Assembly: GCF_958299795.1 (NCBI RefSeq)
Contig: NC_133207.1
Span: 34,048,140-34,112,139, forward strand
Length of the DNA stretch: 64,000 nt
From: Porites lutea
Lineage: Eukaryota; Cnidaria; Anthozoa; Scleractinia; Poritidae
Direction: 5' to 3'
The position numbers were made by a program, and so were the translations under genes. The notes beneath the pieces are model-generated. The model was not told where the DNA came from. It saw nothing but the letters and a program-made list of their open reading frames with translations, and did no database searches. The stretch's first letter is position 1; the number at the start of each line of letters is the position of its first letter. Positions 22,981-34,652 of this stretch are shown here, in pieces.

Positions 22981-24029
22981 CTTAGAGCGGTTTCCGTCCG
23001 GTTCGTGGCTTCGGCCTTCGGCCAACACCGAAAATTCCCGCCGCGCGCGAGAAAAACTTCTGGTACCCGGTAAACGCTAGACCCAGGGTACTGCAATACG
23101 AGGAATTGAGTTCAATGACTTCAAAGATGCCACGTAGGAAAAACGAATATGCCGCAGAACGTAGGACGGAGAACGTTCTGCGCATATTCGTTTGCATTCT
23201 CGTTTTGTCCAAGTAGTACATGAAAGAGGACCTGGTCAAATTTCTTTACTAATAAAGCAGGTGGTACCACTTGGGGATGTGAATAGAGAAATGAAGAATG
23301 CAGGAGAAAAAAAAAAACGAGCCATTCAGTGAAAGTGGCTTCAAGGTCGTTATCTGGCTGTCTTAGAATGGAATCTTTTAGGGGTCAAATAAAGCTTAAG
23401 TCACACCCAGATTGGTGTCCTTTAGGGATTCATTTCAATTTTCTTATGAGTATCTCTACCCTTCTCACAAAGACCACCCCCCTCTCATTCCCCCTGGTTA
23501 CATATACCTCTCCCAAGAGATAATGTGATCATGAGCATGTGGGGAGGGAGGAAGTACGACTCCCCTAAAATGCCCGCGTGGAAGGCTCGATCAGAGGACA
23601 TAGGATTACTGTCAGTGACTGAAGAAGACCAACAAATTCAGATGAAATATTTGAACTCAATGCTCTCAATGCTTAAACATTGAATCAGAAAAATGGCTAG
23701 ACAAGTTTATAAAAATTTGTTAACTTATTTCTCTGAAAATATCTTATTACTCCGATACTTTCTTACTCTGTTGCCTTGGTGACTGTAATCTTATAACTGA
23801 AAAGATAGACTTGCCCTTTCTTTCTTCTAAATTATGAAAAAATATATTTATGACTTTAATGGCTATAAAACAAGTTTGTATCAGTATCTCTGACAGGGAT
23901 AATAAAATCTGTTTTATCTGAAATGCTAATAATACCTAAATTTATAGCCAGAATTATAAGCAAGCATAACAAAATTCACCACAAGTCAACTTTTTTTTAG
24001 TGATAAGGTCATGAGAACCCAACCCAAAC

Positions 24030-24322
24030 CAGCCTGAGAAAACAGCCGACAATTGGCGACATAATTTACCACTGGTTTCCCCGCCAAATGACATCTGAGA
24101 AATGAGTACGGAAATTCGATCCATACTGATGACGCATCACTACCCAGATCTGGGTAGTGCTTCTGATGGGTTGAATCAAATTTCCCATGTGGCACGGCCA
24201 ATCAGAAGCACTATCCAGATCTGGGTAGTGATGCATCATCAGTATGGAATTTCAGCACTCGTTTCTCAGCAATATTTGGCGAGAAAACCAGCGGTAGTGT
24301 CGTCAGCTGTTATCTCAGGCTA
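24030..24322. mobile_element. MULE-like MITE, AGCCTGAGAAAAC ends, copy 2
   Basis: 293 bp. The left end CAGCCTGAGAAAACAGCCGAC matches the inverted right end with a few changes. The flanking 10-bp direct repeat is CAACCCAAAC (24020-24029) and CAACCCGAAC (24323-24332), one mismatch. The interior is homologous to the copy at 17236-17502 (tactgatgacgcatca, caatcagaagcact). Confidence 0.85.
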
Positions 24323-24597
24323 CAACCCGAACAGAATTTAGGATGTCCAAAAAAGACACATGTAAACACTGTGATCAGATTTTAATTTTTCAATGCCACA
24401 ATACCATATATTACTAATAGGTACAAAAACACATTGTGTCTGTCCTTACAGGTGCAGACACGCCTTAGGCACTTAAGCTGGTCGAGATTTACACCAAATC
24501 TGATATTACAAGCACCCTTAGAAAATTCAGATGCTTGAGTCGTTATTTTATTAAAAATATAAATTATAGATGTGAAGCAACAGAATTTGGTTCAGTT

Positions 24598-27230
24598 TCA
24601 ATCGTCTTCAACTTCATCTCTCTTTTGTTTATATTTATTTAACATATCCACACTTTCTTTCACAGCCTCTATCTCTTTATACTTGATGTATCTGCATACC
24701 TCCCTGTAAAGAGAGAATATAAGATTCACAATTTTACTATTAAGTGAAAGGTGTTGAATAGGTATTATAAAATAAAATATATGGAGCTTTTTCAATAAAG
24801 TGTATCCACTTGAGCAAGGTCATACTAGATAACTTTATCAAGTAACTGCATGATTTATATGAACCAAACTGAATTATTATATGAAACAAAAATTCCAGCA
24901 GAAGATCTTTTAGGATACTAGAAAATAAAAATAAATACGTTTTAGTTGCAAAAATTTTGGCATAAAGCTGTCTGATTATAATTATTTGAATGCAGATTTT
25001 TTTTCAAACCCTACAGACCAAGCCACTCTAAAGCTTCTTGTCCAGAAACATACCCTGTTCAAGATTGATAAATTTAACACCCTGTTTAAGGGAGAGACCC
25101 CCAAAAAAGTAACCTATGGGAGGAAATTACTGGTTTAGGCAAAATAAGAAAGCATAACCCTTGAGGGTTTGATTATGTCAATTCCTGTGTTTTGCTCCTG
25201 CACTGCTTGAGACATACACTCAGTTCCTTTAGATGCTTAACTCTGTAATGAACAAAAGGCAATTTACCAACTTCCAAATGAAATTAGTGTAAAAGAACCA
25301 ACTGCATAGCGGCATGACCTCAAAACATGCACTGCAAAGAACAAGGCATATATAAGACCTGGTTCTGAAGAACAGAACTTTTTTCCAACAGACAAAAACT
25401 CTCCACTAAAATGCACTTAGATTTAGCCAGAGCTAAAAGTAAAGCTCCTTCTAAGGCATTTTAAATTTACCTCAGTTAATGGACTTTAAACCACTGCAAT
25501 AAGAAATCCAAAAATTCATAATTACTTTAGGAGAGAAACATACAACTGAAAAACATAAACTTTAGCCTGTGATCAATTAAGAGCTAATAATTGGTCACGT
25601 GACCTCGATGAGTGGGCACCTGAGCAAGCGATACAGTCCTGCGAGTCTATCCATATATGGATGTCCAGGGCTGTGCTCTAGCAGAGCCCGGTGGCCCCTG
25701 GCGCCTAACTTTTGACCTCGGGCGACTAGAAAATCTCAGATTTTTCATACAAATCATATGCTGGGCACCCTAGGTTTTACAGTTTCAGAGCACTGGACTC
25801 CCTTCAATTTTCCTTAGAGCACAGCCTTGGATGTCTATTATCAAGTTTAATACAGGTTACAGGCTCCCACACTACACTAGCCAGAAAGTTTGACCTTTTA
25901 CATTGGTTACCCTGTGCTACGGACAGACGGACATACAGTCATGTGATTACCCAAATTTCTCCAATGGTTTGATTACAACATTTTCTTAGGTATGGGGCTT
26001 TCCCTGGGGGCATGCTCCCTGGGGCAAATTTCACATTTAAGTCTTCTGAAATGGCTATGAATGCATCTAAAACTGCCGATAGTAATATAAATTTGTAATT
26101 ATTACATTGGCATTTAAAAACAACAAGTTACAACCTGGCTCCCATGTTAGACCGAAATTTAAATGAATAGACTTTGAAGCTAAACCCAACACACACAATG
26201 GTTGAGTGTCACCTGGATATTTTTAAGTCGGATTCTCTGAATGTGGCCAAAGTTGCCTTTCTGATTGTCATTAAGAGCTACAAACTCATTGGTAACAACT
26301 AACAGACAAAGTTTGTCTGTTCTCTGTTTGTGGGTCAGTCAGATTACTAAACCTTGTTTGTGTGATAAGTGACAGATCTGGGTAACCAAAGTAAAAAAAA
26401 AAAAAAATTACCATTTGGAAAAGTGGGGGTGCGGGCGGACCCCGACAGGCCACCTCCTGTGCGGTCCCTGATGTATACTTCACCCCACGTAAGAGAATCC
26501 AGGAAATTTTTGCTAGTGGAACTCTAAAATCCTGGCCTTTAGGATCGGGAACACAGCTCGAGGAATCTAGAATCCCACTAACCACTGGAAACCACAATCC
26601 AAGTTCCACTGCAAAGAATGGAGTATAGTACCTGGAATCCGGAACCCACGGCGTGGAATCCAGAATCCGAGACTGACTAGGATATTTCAATACGCTCTTC
26701 TCACGTATGGCAATATGCCCGTCTAACCTCGTTTTTGAGTAAAAAGTCCTTTGAAATGCTAATCAGACGACGTTTTCGTATTTGAATTTCAAAAGAATTT
26801 TTACCCGTAAACGAGGTTAGACGGGCATATTACCATACGTGAGAAGAGCGTATTCCATGGGGCGAATGACATAAAAATTTCCACAACAATCAATGCCACC
26901 ATGCATCCGATCCCCTAACTCTCCTTACTGTATAAAAGTTGAAACATGATCAAACCTCCAGCAGAAATAAAAGAACTTTTAGTTTTACTCACTTGATTTA
27001 ATAAAATAACCAACGCCAACCACTGAACCGCCGAGAATTCCATACATCAAAGATTCACGAACACATGGCGTTTTCTGGATAAACTTCTTCACATTCCAAC
27101 TATACTACGTAACGAAAAAAGTTATCAATAAATCTTTAGTCAAATGTAACAGCATTTAATCAGTGTCCTCTGGGAAGCAAGTAGTGCAAACCTGTTTTTT
27201 GTCATCCGAATTGACGACGTCGTCCGCCAT
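24598..27230 (-). CDS. COX20: COX20, cytochrome c oxidase assembly factor (complete, 4 exons)
   Basis: Predicted inner mitochondrial membrane chaperone that helps COX2 maturation during complex IV assembly. Exons on the minus strand: 27192-27230, 26993-27104, 25268-25331, 24598-24703; phases 0, 1 and 2 fit exactly and give 106 residues (human protein 118). It begins MADDVVNSDDKKQ. Exon 2 encodes TPCVRESLMYGILGGSVVGV, matching TPCARHSILYGSLGSVVAG of human COX20 and forming the first membrane helix. Exon 3 encodes VLRSCRYAVGSFTLISFG, matching RRSCDVGVGGFILVTLG, the second helix. The tail CRYIKYKEIEAVKESVDML is charged, as in the family. The start codon lies within AAAATGGCGG, a YY1-like context. 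Intron 2 holds a GGAATCC repeat and a hairpin MITE. Confidence 0.9.
26480..26868. repeat. GGAATCC dispersed repeat, copy 3, interrupted by a hairpin MITE
   Basis: The repeat proper (26480-26688) matches copy 1 in order and strand (catggcgtggaatcc there, cacggcgtggaatcc here). The expected tail attcc-atg-ggcga resumes at about 26852 after a near-perfect hairpin, 26689-26854, whose arms read aatacgctcttctcacgta and continue with atatgcccgtctaacctcg. The nested hairpin is younger than the repeat. Both are in an intron of COX20. Confidence 0.75.
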
Positions 27231-27376
27231 TTTGGCTTTTGTGAAATGCTTATGTAATGTTTTTGGTCAGCAGTCATTACCATGAGGAATATTGCCATCC
27301 ATGAAAATTTGACAGTTCAGTTGTTATCACTCCTAACAATCAAATTATCTCAAGATAGTCCGTAGAATAAGGGAAA
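27231..27376. promoter_or_regulatory. Shared bidirectional promoter region of COX20 and DESI2
   Basis: Only 146 bp separate the two start codons, so both 5' leaders and the core promoters must lie here or overlap the genes. The COX20 start overlaps a YY1-like AAAATGGCGG. No TATA box is obvious for either direction. Head-to-head spacing of this size is typical of housekeeping pairs; co-regulation is an inference. Confidence 0.6.
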
Positions 27377-30300
27377 ATGTCGTCTTTCCCAGTTGTGTTA
27401 AATGTATACGATATGGTAAGAAAGAATCGTTTTTTATTATTAAATAGGCCTCGACAGTTATGTTTAAAATGGAAGGAGGAAGAGGAAGTTGTTGTAAATT
27501 ACAAGCCAGCTTTAAAATATTTACCGCAATTTACAGTCTTTATTATTTAAATCTTTCAGTATTGGATAAATCACTACACCTTTCCTGTCGGTCTTGGGGT
27601 TTTTCATTCGGGAGTAGTTGTTCATGGGAAAGGTTAGTTGAAGTCTTACAAATAACCTCAAACTGGATAGGTATGTATGTCAAGTGTGACATTGCTCATG
27701 AACAGCTGGCATGGTACATTCCGGCATGGTACATTGTATTGTGTAAATTATTGTGATTATTGTTTTTAAAAAAACTTCCTTTGTTCTTTAATAGTCTTAA
27801 TTTCGAAAATATGAGTTATGCTTTGTTCTAGATGGAGGTGCAAAAGGTTTTACGTTCAACACCGTTCGGTAATTCCGATCCCATTTTTTTATACAGATAA
27901 AACAGTGGGTGGATCAATCATATATTTTTTCTATTTTTGAGCTCGTGAAATTTATCGGCCGAAGCTTTGCTCTAGCTAGTCTTGTGAACGATTTTTTCGA
28001 AAAATAATTCTGTTATCTAAGCTTTTTTGGCTTTTATTAAGTGTAATTATTCTAAAGAAACCTTTGTTTTTGTCTGTATAACTATAAATATTGTGGTATT
28101 CATCTCAGAATTAAGCAGAGATGCTGTAAAACGTTAAATGAGAGGGAGAGCTATTATATTAAGCAAGGATGTAGTCTTAGAAAATAATAATAATAATTCT
28201 AGGGACCCCAGTAGCACAGTTTTAAACAAAGATCAACTGAAATCTGATGCAATGACTTTAACTTGCACTCTTAACTTCACAGCCCAGGGTCATGAGTGAC
28301 CATCTGTCAAAAATGTGGTATTATATAATCCTCAAAATATCAGAATTGAAAAGGGCAAAACAAAACATACAGTGCATCAGACAATTCTCAGATTTCAAAC
28401 TGAAAACAGTGCCATTTTATTGTGCTTTGAATATTATGAAAAAGTGAAGAATATGCTCCAAGTTACAAAATCTCTAATATGTATGTCATAATTTATAATG
28501 GCCACCCTAGCATTTTTTTCATGAAGTCACTTACAATTTTGCAAACATTAAGATAACTTGTATCACCACAAAATAAAATTTGGCTTTTCTGCTAATTATC
28601 TCATGCTTACTCCTTCTCTCGGGTATTGTTGAAGTTATGTCCACCACTGGCAGGTCATGTACTATAAACTATGAAGGTTCTATTGAAAATCCAGAATAGC
28701 AGTAACTTTCAGTGTTTATTCCCCAATACATGCAATCAGTAGGTGGGGAAATGAACACCTAGGAAGTTTTTTTGGTTCTATTTTCCTTTTGAAAATAACC
28801 AGGGGTTTTGCTTATTAGTCTCAACATCCTCTCACAAGCAGCCACTATTATCCAAATACCAGAATTGATGTTATCCAAGTCAAAGCACTTAATAGTTAAA
28901 ATCAGAGCAAATCTTGACATTTTGGGCAGTTTGCCTACTAGAAGTTTAACCTGAGAGTGTAGTTATGTCTTTCTAATACCCATATTGGCTTGAAGGACAG
29001 ACTGTAAACCTCATATAAACCTGGACTACTTGCTTAGCTAGCCTCAGTTTATGCCATTGATTATTTTGCAGACATTGCTTGACCATTGTTTTTGTTCTGC
29101 AGAGTATGCATTTGGTGGTCATTCTTATAACTGGTCAGGGATATTTGACATGACACCCAAAGCTGTTGACACACTGGGAGAGGATTTCAAATTTAGGTTT
29201 GTTAACACCCATCACAACCAGTCTACACTTTTGGTATTTCTCTCCTCCTAAACATCTATAATATGCAGACATCATGCAGTCCTCCATGAAAAGAACATGA
29301 TCTAAAATTTGAGGCTACCATTGATCAGTCATTTCCTTTGACTCCCAAGGCAGATATCTTAATTTATTAAGGCTTCATGACAGTGGGCAAAACGTTTTTG
29401 GAAATTTTTTTAGGATTGTAGGATTAGATGGAAGGAAGTACTTGCGGATGGAACCAGATTTTCATGGACTAATTTTTGGGGCAAACTTCACATGGCTTTT
29501 TTGCCTGTTTCTCCGACCTCCTTGATTGAATCATGCTCATTTTGGTATGGTTTGAAAGATCCCTTCCCAATGCACAAGTTAGGTATTGACAGTGTTGTCC
29601 TTTACCAAAAAGGGACGTGCATGTGTATGGAGATCCCCACATGTAGTGATCAGCAATTCAGGGACGAATGGGTCGATGTGTTTATCAGTTTTAGCAGAAA
29701 TTGAAAGCTTTTTCACAGGACTGAGTTTATTCATTTATTATAAAAATAGGGAAACCATTACAATTGGAACAACAAGCCTTTTACCCAAAGAAGTGGAAGA
29801 TCTTGTGAGAAGAATGGGATTAGATTATACAGGATGCTCTTATCATCTAATTGACAGGTATATTTTACATGTACAGTTGAACCCTGATTACTCCAAACTT
29901 TAAGGGAAATCAAAAAAATTTCAAGTTATTGGGAGTTTGATCAACAAATAACCAGAAGAAAGGAAATAGAATGGAGGAGGAATGCAAGTATCATGCACAC
30001 TTCACTACAGGGGCAGCAAGAAAAATATTGCTGTTGTGATTCCAAAAGGAATTAAAAAAACAAAGCTTGATTAATCGGTACAGGGCTAAACATTGTATTA
30101 AATTGGACTAAGAAAAAAGTAAAGACAAAGAATACATGGTTGTTTTAAAATAAATTTAATGTATGAACTGGAATACACTGCTTTTTTTGCCTTATCACAC
30201 ACTTAAAACCATGGTTCAAGTACGTTATTGAGGGTAAAATTGTATAGATTGAAATGATCTGAAGGGAAACAAAAGTAACTTTGAGTTAGTAGGAGGTTCG

Positions 30301-32354
30301 AGTTACATAGGGTAAAATTACAGTAAATGTATGAAGGAAATCCAGGGGAAATCAACTTTGATTCAAGTTACTGCGAGGTTCGAGTTCGCAATGGTTTGAG
30401 TTTACCGGGAGTCAACTCCCCATTTTAAGTATTTTTAGAAAATGCAAAATAATGCAACCAACTTTTAACATTCTTTGAATAACACATATTTGTTATCCTT
30501 TTTAGGAACTGTAACCATTTTACATCAGAACTTTGTCAGGTTAGTAAAATTTTCTTCCCCCCCCCCTCCCCCCTCACCCCACTTAAGCTGTGACAAATCA
30601 TGTATTCTATCTCTTCTCATTCCTTCCTGTCGTCATAGGTACTTTATAGTGTAGCACTTTTGTACATCAATAAGTCGTTATTGCTAAAATTATTTTCTTT
30701 TTTTGGTATTATTTGTAGGTCCTTTGTAACAAGTCAATTCCTGGATGGGTGAACCGACTAGCCTCTGTCAGTTCATATTTACCATTTCTACTTAAATGTC
30801 TTCCCAAAGAGTGGATCAGTCCAGAGCCATATCCTCCAAATAGCCCAGGCTTTGTTTCACATCCAATCTTTCAAGGTAACAAATACCAAATGATCAAAGT
30901 TTACTTTTTTCGGTAAATTATAAGCACAAAAGGCAGATTGCACCCAGATGAACTTTTGACTGATATTGAATTTCCAGGATATTATAAATTGTAAAATTGT
31001 AATAAAAAAAAGTGTAATTTGTTTACCTGTGAAGCACTTAGGAGTTCTTGAGAACTCGTTGAAATGTGTCAGTTCGTTCCAGATTGAATTGGAATTTGAA
31101 AGTGTTGGTTTTTTGAGGAGAGGGGAAAACCGGAGTACACAAAGAAAAACGTCTCCGAACAAGGGAGAGAACCAGCGACGAACTCAACCCACATATGGCA
31201 TCGATGCCAGTTATTATAAAACTATGCAAACTGTCTGGATTTATGTGGGAGTCTCCATAGATACAGCACAAATCTCCTGGTCTCCTTCATAAGTCCCCAT
31301 TAATTTCCAATTATTTTGTCATAACAGTCATGGAAGCAACTGCTGTAGGTACATAGGGCCTTTCCGCACTAGCAGACAAAATCGGAATTGTCTTTGAAAC
31401 ATCTAAACCAAAAATTTTATGGTGACAATTTTTGTCTTAAATAATTAAATTTATCTTCACAGGCCGTTACATCTGCCAGTTCACTTGCATTTGTTAATGG
31501 AAAGAATAACGGCTTTATAACAAATAATTGACGAGGAAATCACATTTTTGTTTTTTTCAGTTGATTTTGTCCACCATGCAGTTTAATTTTTACCCTCCCA
31601 TCTTGGACAAAATTTGTAAAATCAGGACAAACCATCTGCATTTGTTAAGCAGTGGTGATGACAGGAAATTTGTATTTTTAATAAACAGCTTTTTCGCTCG
31701 TGCGGATAGGCCCATAAAGATACATATAGATTTGTGTGTTTTGGGGGCCAGGGGCCCATTTCTCGAAAGTCCCGATAATTAACGGGCCCGGTAAGCTGTC
31801 TCCGTTTATATTAAAGATTGAGGTTTCAATAGTTTTGCATCGAACATGATAAAACTGTCACTTAATGAAACAAAATGGAGTAGTTTGGTTGCCAGGACCC
31901 GCGCTCTTACTCTTTACATTTCGATTTGAATATTATTTTGATTTTGGGCCCGAAAAGTTAACGGGACTTTCGAGAAACGGGCCTCAGGTGTGGTGGGTGG
32001 AATGTAATTAATTTCTTAAGGAGGGGGTTACTGCGAAAGGGAAAGTCTCCAGAGCTAGGCATCCCTGATAATATACAATTTCAAAGAACAGGATATTTGA
32101 CTTCAGACACTGAGACAGAGCTTGTGTTTATAAAGAAAAAACTTTGAATAAAAAACTATGCATCATTCTTAATTAATTGTGAGTGAGCTGATGTCAGGTT
32201 TATTAGCAGTTAGTATGTCAGTAGCTGTTTTCATACATGTTTGCTCAAAGAATTATTAGGATTTATATTATTATACTCATTGACAAATTTTGCCGTAGAC
32301 TTCACTGGCTCAGTAGATCAAGAGGATGACAGACAGAGAACCAAACACAGTTGA
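27377..32354 (+). CDS. DESI2: DESI2/PPPDE1-type deubiquitinating or deSUMOylating isopeptidase (complete, 7 exons)
   Basis: PPPDE-family thiol isopeptidase, 186 residues (human DESI2 194). Exons: 27377-27415, 27560-27632, 29103-29196, 29750-29857, 30506-30539, 30719-30875, 32299-32354, all with matching phases. It starts [13 protein letters not shown]; exon 2 gives [18 protein letters not shown] with catalytic His29. Exon 3 gives [17 protein letters not shown], exon 4 [20 protein letters not shown] then YHLIDR, exon 5 [11 protein letters not shown] with catalytic Cys107, exon 6 [20 protein letters not shown] and PKEW. The His/Cys dyad and the CLPKEW block are diagnostic. The last exon encodes a short polar tail [18 protein letters not shown]. 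The 3' UTR may reach the aataaa near 34307. Divergent from COX20. Confidence 0.93.
31749..31988. repeat. MITE in DESI2 intron 6
   Basis: Inverted ends: caggggcccatttctcgaaa at left and, from the right, cctgaggcccgtttctcgaa. The shared inner block is agtcccg followed by gttaa. About 240 bp, non-coding. Confidence 0.7.
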
Positions 32355-34650
32355 CAAGTAATTGAAGGTGATAGAAATCGAACTGCCTCAGAAGGATCAT
32401 ACGTTGTTTGATCAAGTGAGCTCTTACACTGGAACTGCTACGCTTATCGCTTCAGAAAAGGCATTAATCCTCATTTGAAGAAATGAGGAAACGTCTTAAA
32501 AGGTAGTAAAGTAAGATGCAATTAAGAAATGGTACTGATAGAAGCAAAGTTGGTGATCAGTGAATTTAAAAAAAAGTAAAATCATCTAAAATAACATGAT
32601 CAACAGAATAATATGTACAAAGTGCAGTCTATACAGGATATTCATTCCTGGTGTGCATGGAAGAGTTTGAAATATTTCCTGTTGAGTGAGCACTGCACAT
32701 TTAATTAATTACTTCAAGTTAATAGTATTTTGTGGAGCAATTTAGTGAATTCTACTGTTAATATAATTTTCTTTTAAGAAAGGACATGATATTATAATTT
32801 TGGGCCCTATTTTAGTTGGGCTGACACTGTTATTTGCATCTCTGCTCTTCTGTTAGCTTGTGTCGCAGATGTAATTTAACCCCCGGTTAGTATAACGTCA
32901 ACCAAGCAGCACAGAAATTTTTGTTCTGGGCCCCAAACGGATTCAACGAATTGACAGGAATGAATTTCGAATTTCCCTTCAGCTTGATTGGCAAATCAAC
33001 AATCGCTTTTTTAACAGGTCAATCATGGTGCGTACTCAAATCCCTGTACACAGGTGAGGGCCCAGAACAAGGATTTGGGGGCTGATCACAGACACACTTA
33101 ACCAGAGTTTAGTTTCGTCTGCAGCACAGGCTACTCTTCTGTTTGGTGGAGCTCATTATAAATAATTTCAGAAAATACGCTTATTGCACGTAATTCTATT
33201 TAGCACAATTGCTATTCAATTCAGTTTCAAAGTTGTTATTTTCCAAAAATTAGATGTAAATCATTGCATCCATTATTTAATATGAAGAAATATCATAATT
33301 ATTTATTTCAATAATTTTTCAATGTTAATATTGATTGAGCTATTTCAGTCATAAGCATTTGCTGGCTTACAGAATAATATTTCTATTTCATTTTCAAATT
33401 TGTAACTTATATTTAAGGATATATAGAAGATCCTAGTTGCCATATCTCTCCTGATAGAGATTTCACTGTTTTTTTACAAGCCCAAATTTTGCTGACTTTA
33501 AACTAGCCTAAGACCACACGCTCTTGCGCACCCAAATTCTCCCTCTTCCTTCCCCCTTTAACGCCTGCCACGCAGGCTAACTTTAAACGGAAACAGAGAG
33601 ATATGACTTCACCAATGTATGGGATGATTAGGTACAAACTGGAAAATCAGGAGTGTGTTGATTATTTTTCCCCAGTGCTTCCAGTCTGTGATGGATCCAG
33701 GTGATCATTCTCATCATATCACAGCTCAAATTTGTGTGCACTGTTTATTGGATCAGTTAGCAAATAGTTTTTGCTTAATTTTCCCCCGCACAAAAGAAAG
33801 AGACATTTAGAACAGAATCTGATGGTTGGTAAACAGTAATACCCCAGACTCTCTGGGATTTTTTTCAAAATATAAGAAATTCATGCTGCAATATATTTCT
33901 TCATCGTTGTTTTTTTCACAATGTAATAGTGCTTGCTAGGACCAACCATTAAACCAGAAATCAACACACAAGTTAGCACACTTTATTTTTATCGCAGGAT
34001 TATTGTTTTACTAGCAACTGTATTCAATCCTGTTCTGTTAAGGGGTCTTGGTTAAGATTAACCATCTGTTTTGCTTTTCTCATTGTTCAAAGGTTGTTAA
34101 TGCATGCTTGAAAGTAAAATTAATGATTGGACACACAGTTTTAAATTTGAAATTTTATACAGTCTGTGTACAGCTAGCTGCTTCCATTATTTTTTACAAG
34201 GGGTAGTTAAATGTAAGGCGCTGTAAATCATTAATCAGTGTACAGTTGTTATGTCTTTTGGTCATTGTAACATTATCACTGTGTAAGTTGCTTGACAGTT
34301 TTTTTTAAATAAAATAGAAATGAATATTCAGCATTCAGTGAGTTGATAAACAGAGGCACAGGTAAATAGAATGATTCCAAAGCTCACAATTCAAGTACAC
34401 CTAGCCCTTTGTCCAAGCAAAAACTGTTACCCTGGCTAGTTTCCCCTGCATCTTCTCTAGTGATTTTGGTTCCATTTTTAAAGAAAATCTGTTTTATGAA
34501 ATGCTTCAAAGTGCAGCACCCTCTGAAACTACCATCCCTTGTAATGTTAAGGCCATTGCCATGTATCTAGTTTGCAAGACATGTTTAATCTCAGGGGATC
34601 TTACAACACTAGACGAAAATTTTTCATGCGGCTTATAACGCATTGCAGGG
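32355..34650. other. DESI2 3' UTR and intergenic sequence
   Basis: AT-rich, no protein-coding exon recognised. A candidate polyadenylation signal aataaa lies at about 34307. A 76-bp MITE at 33504-33579 is listed separately. Confidence 0.5.
33504..33579. mobile_element. Very short MULE-like MITE with TAGCCT ends
   Basis: 76 bp starting TAGCCTAAG and ending CACGCAGGCTA. The exact 9-bp direct repeat ACTTTAAAC lies at 33495-33503 and 33580-33588. Only the outermost 6 bp are inverted repeats, but the perfect duplication supports transposition. Confidence 0.75.
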
Positions 34651-34652
34651 AT

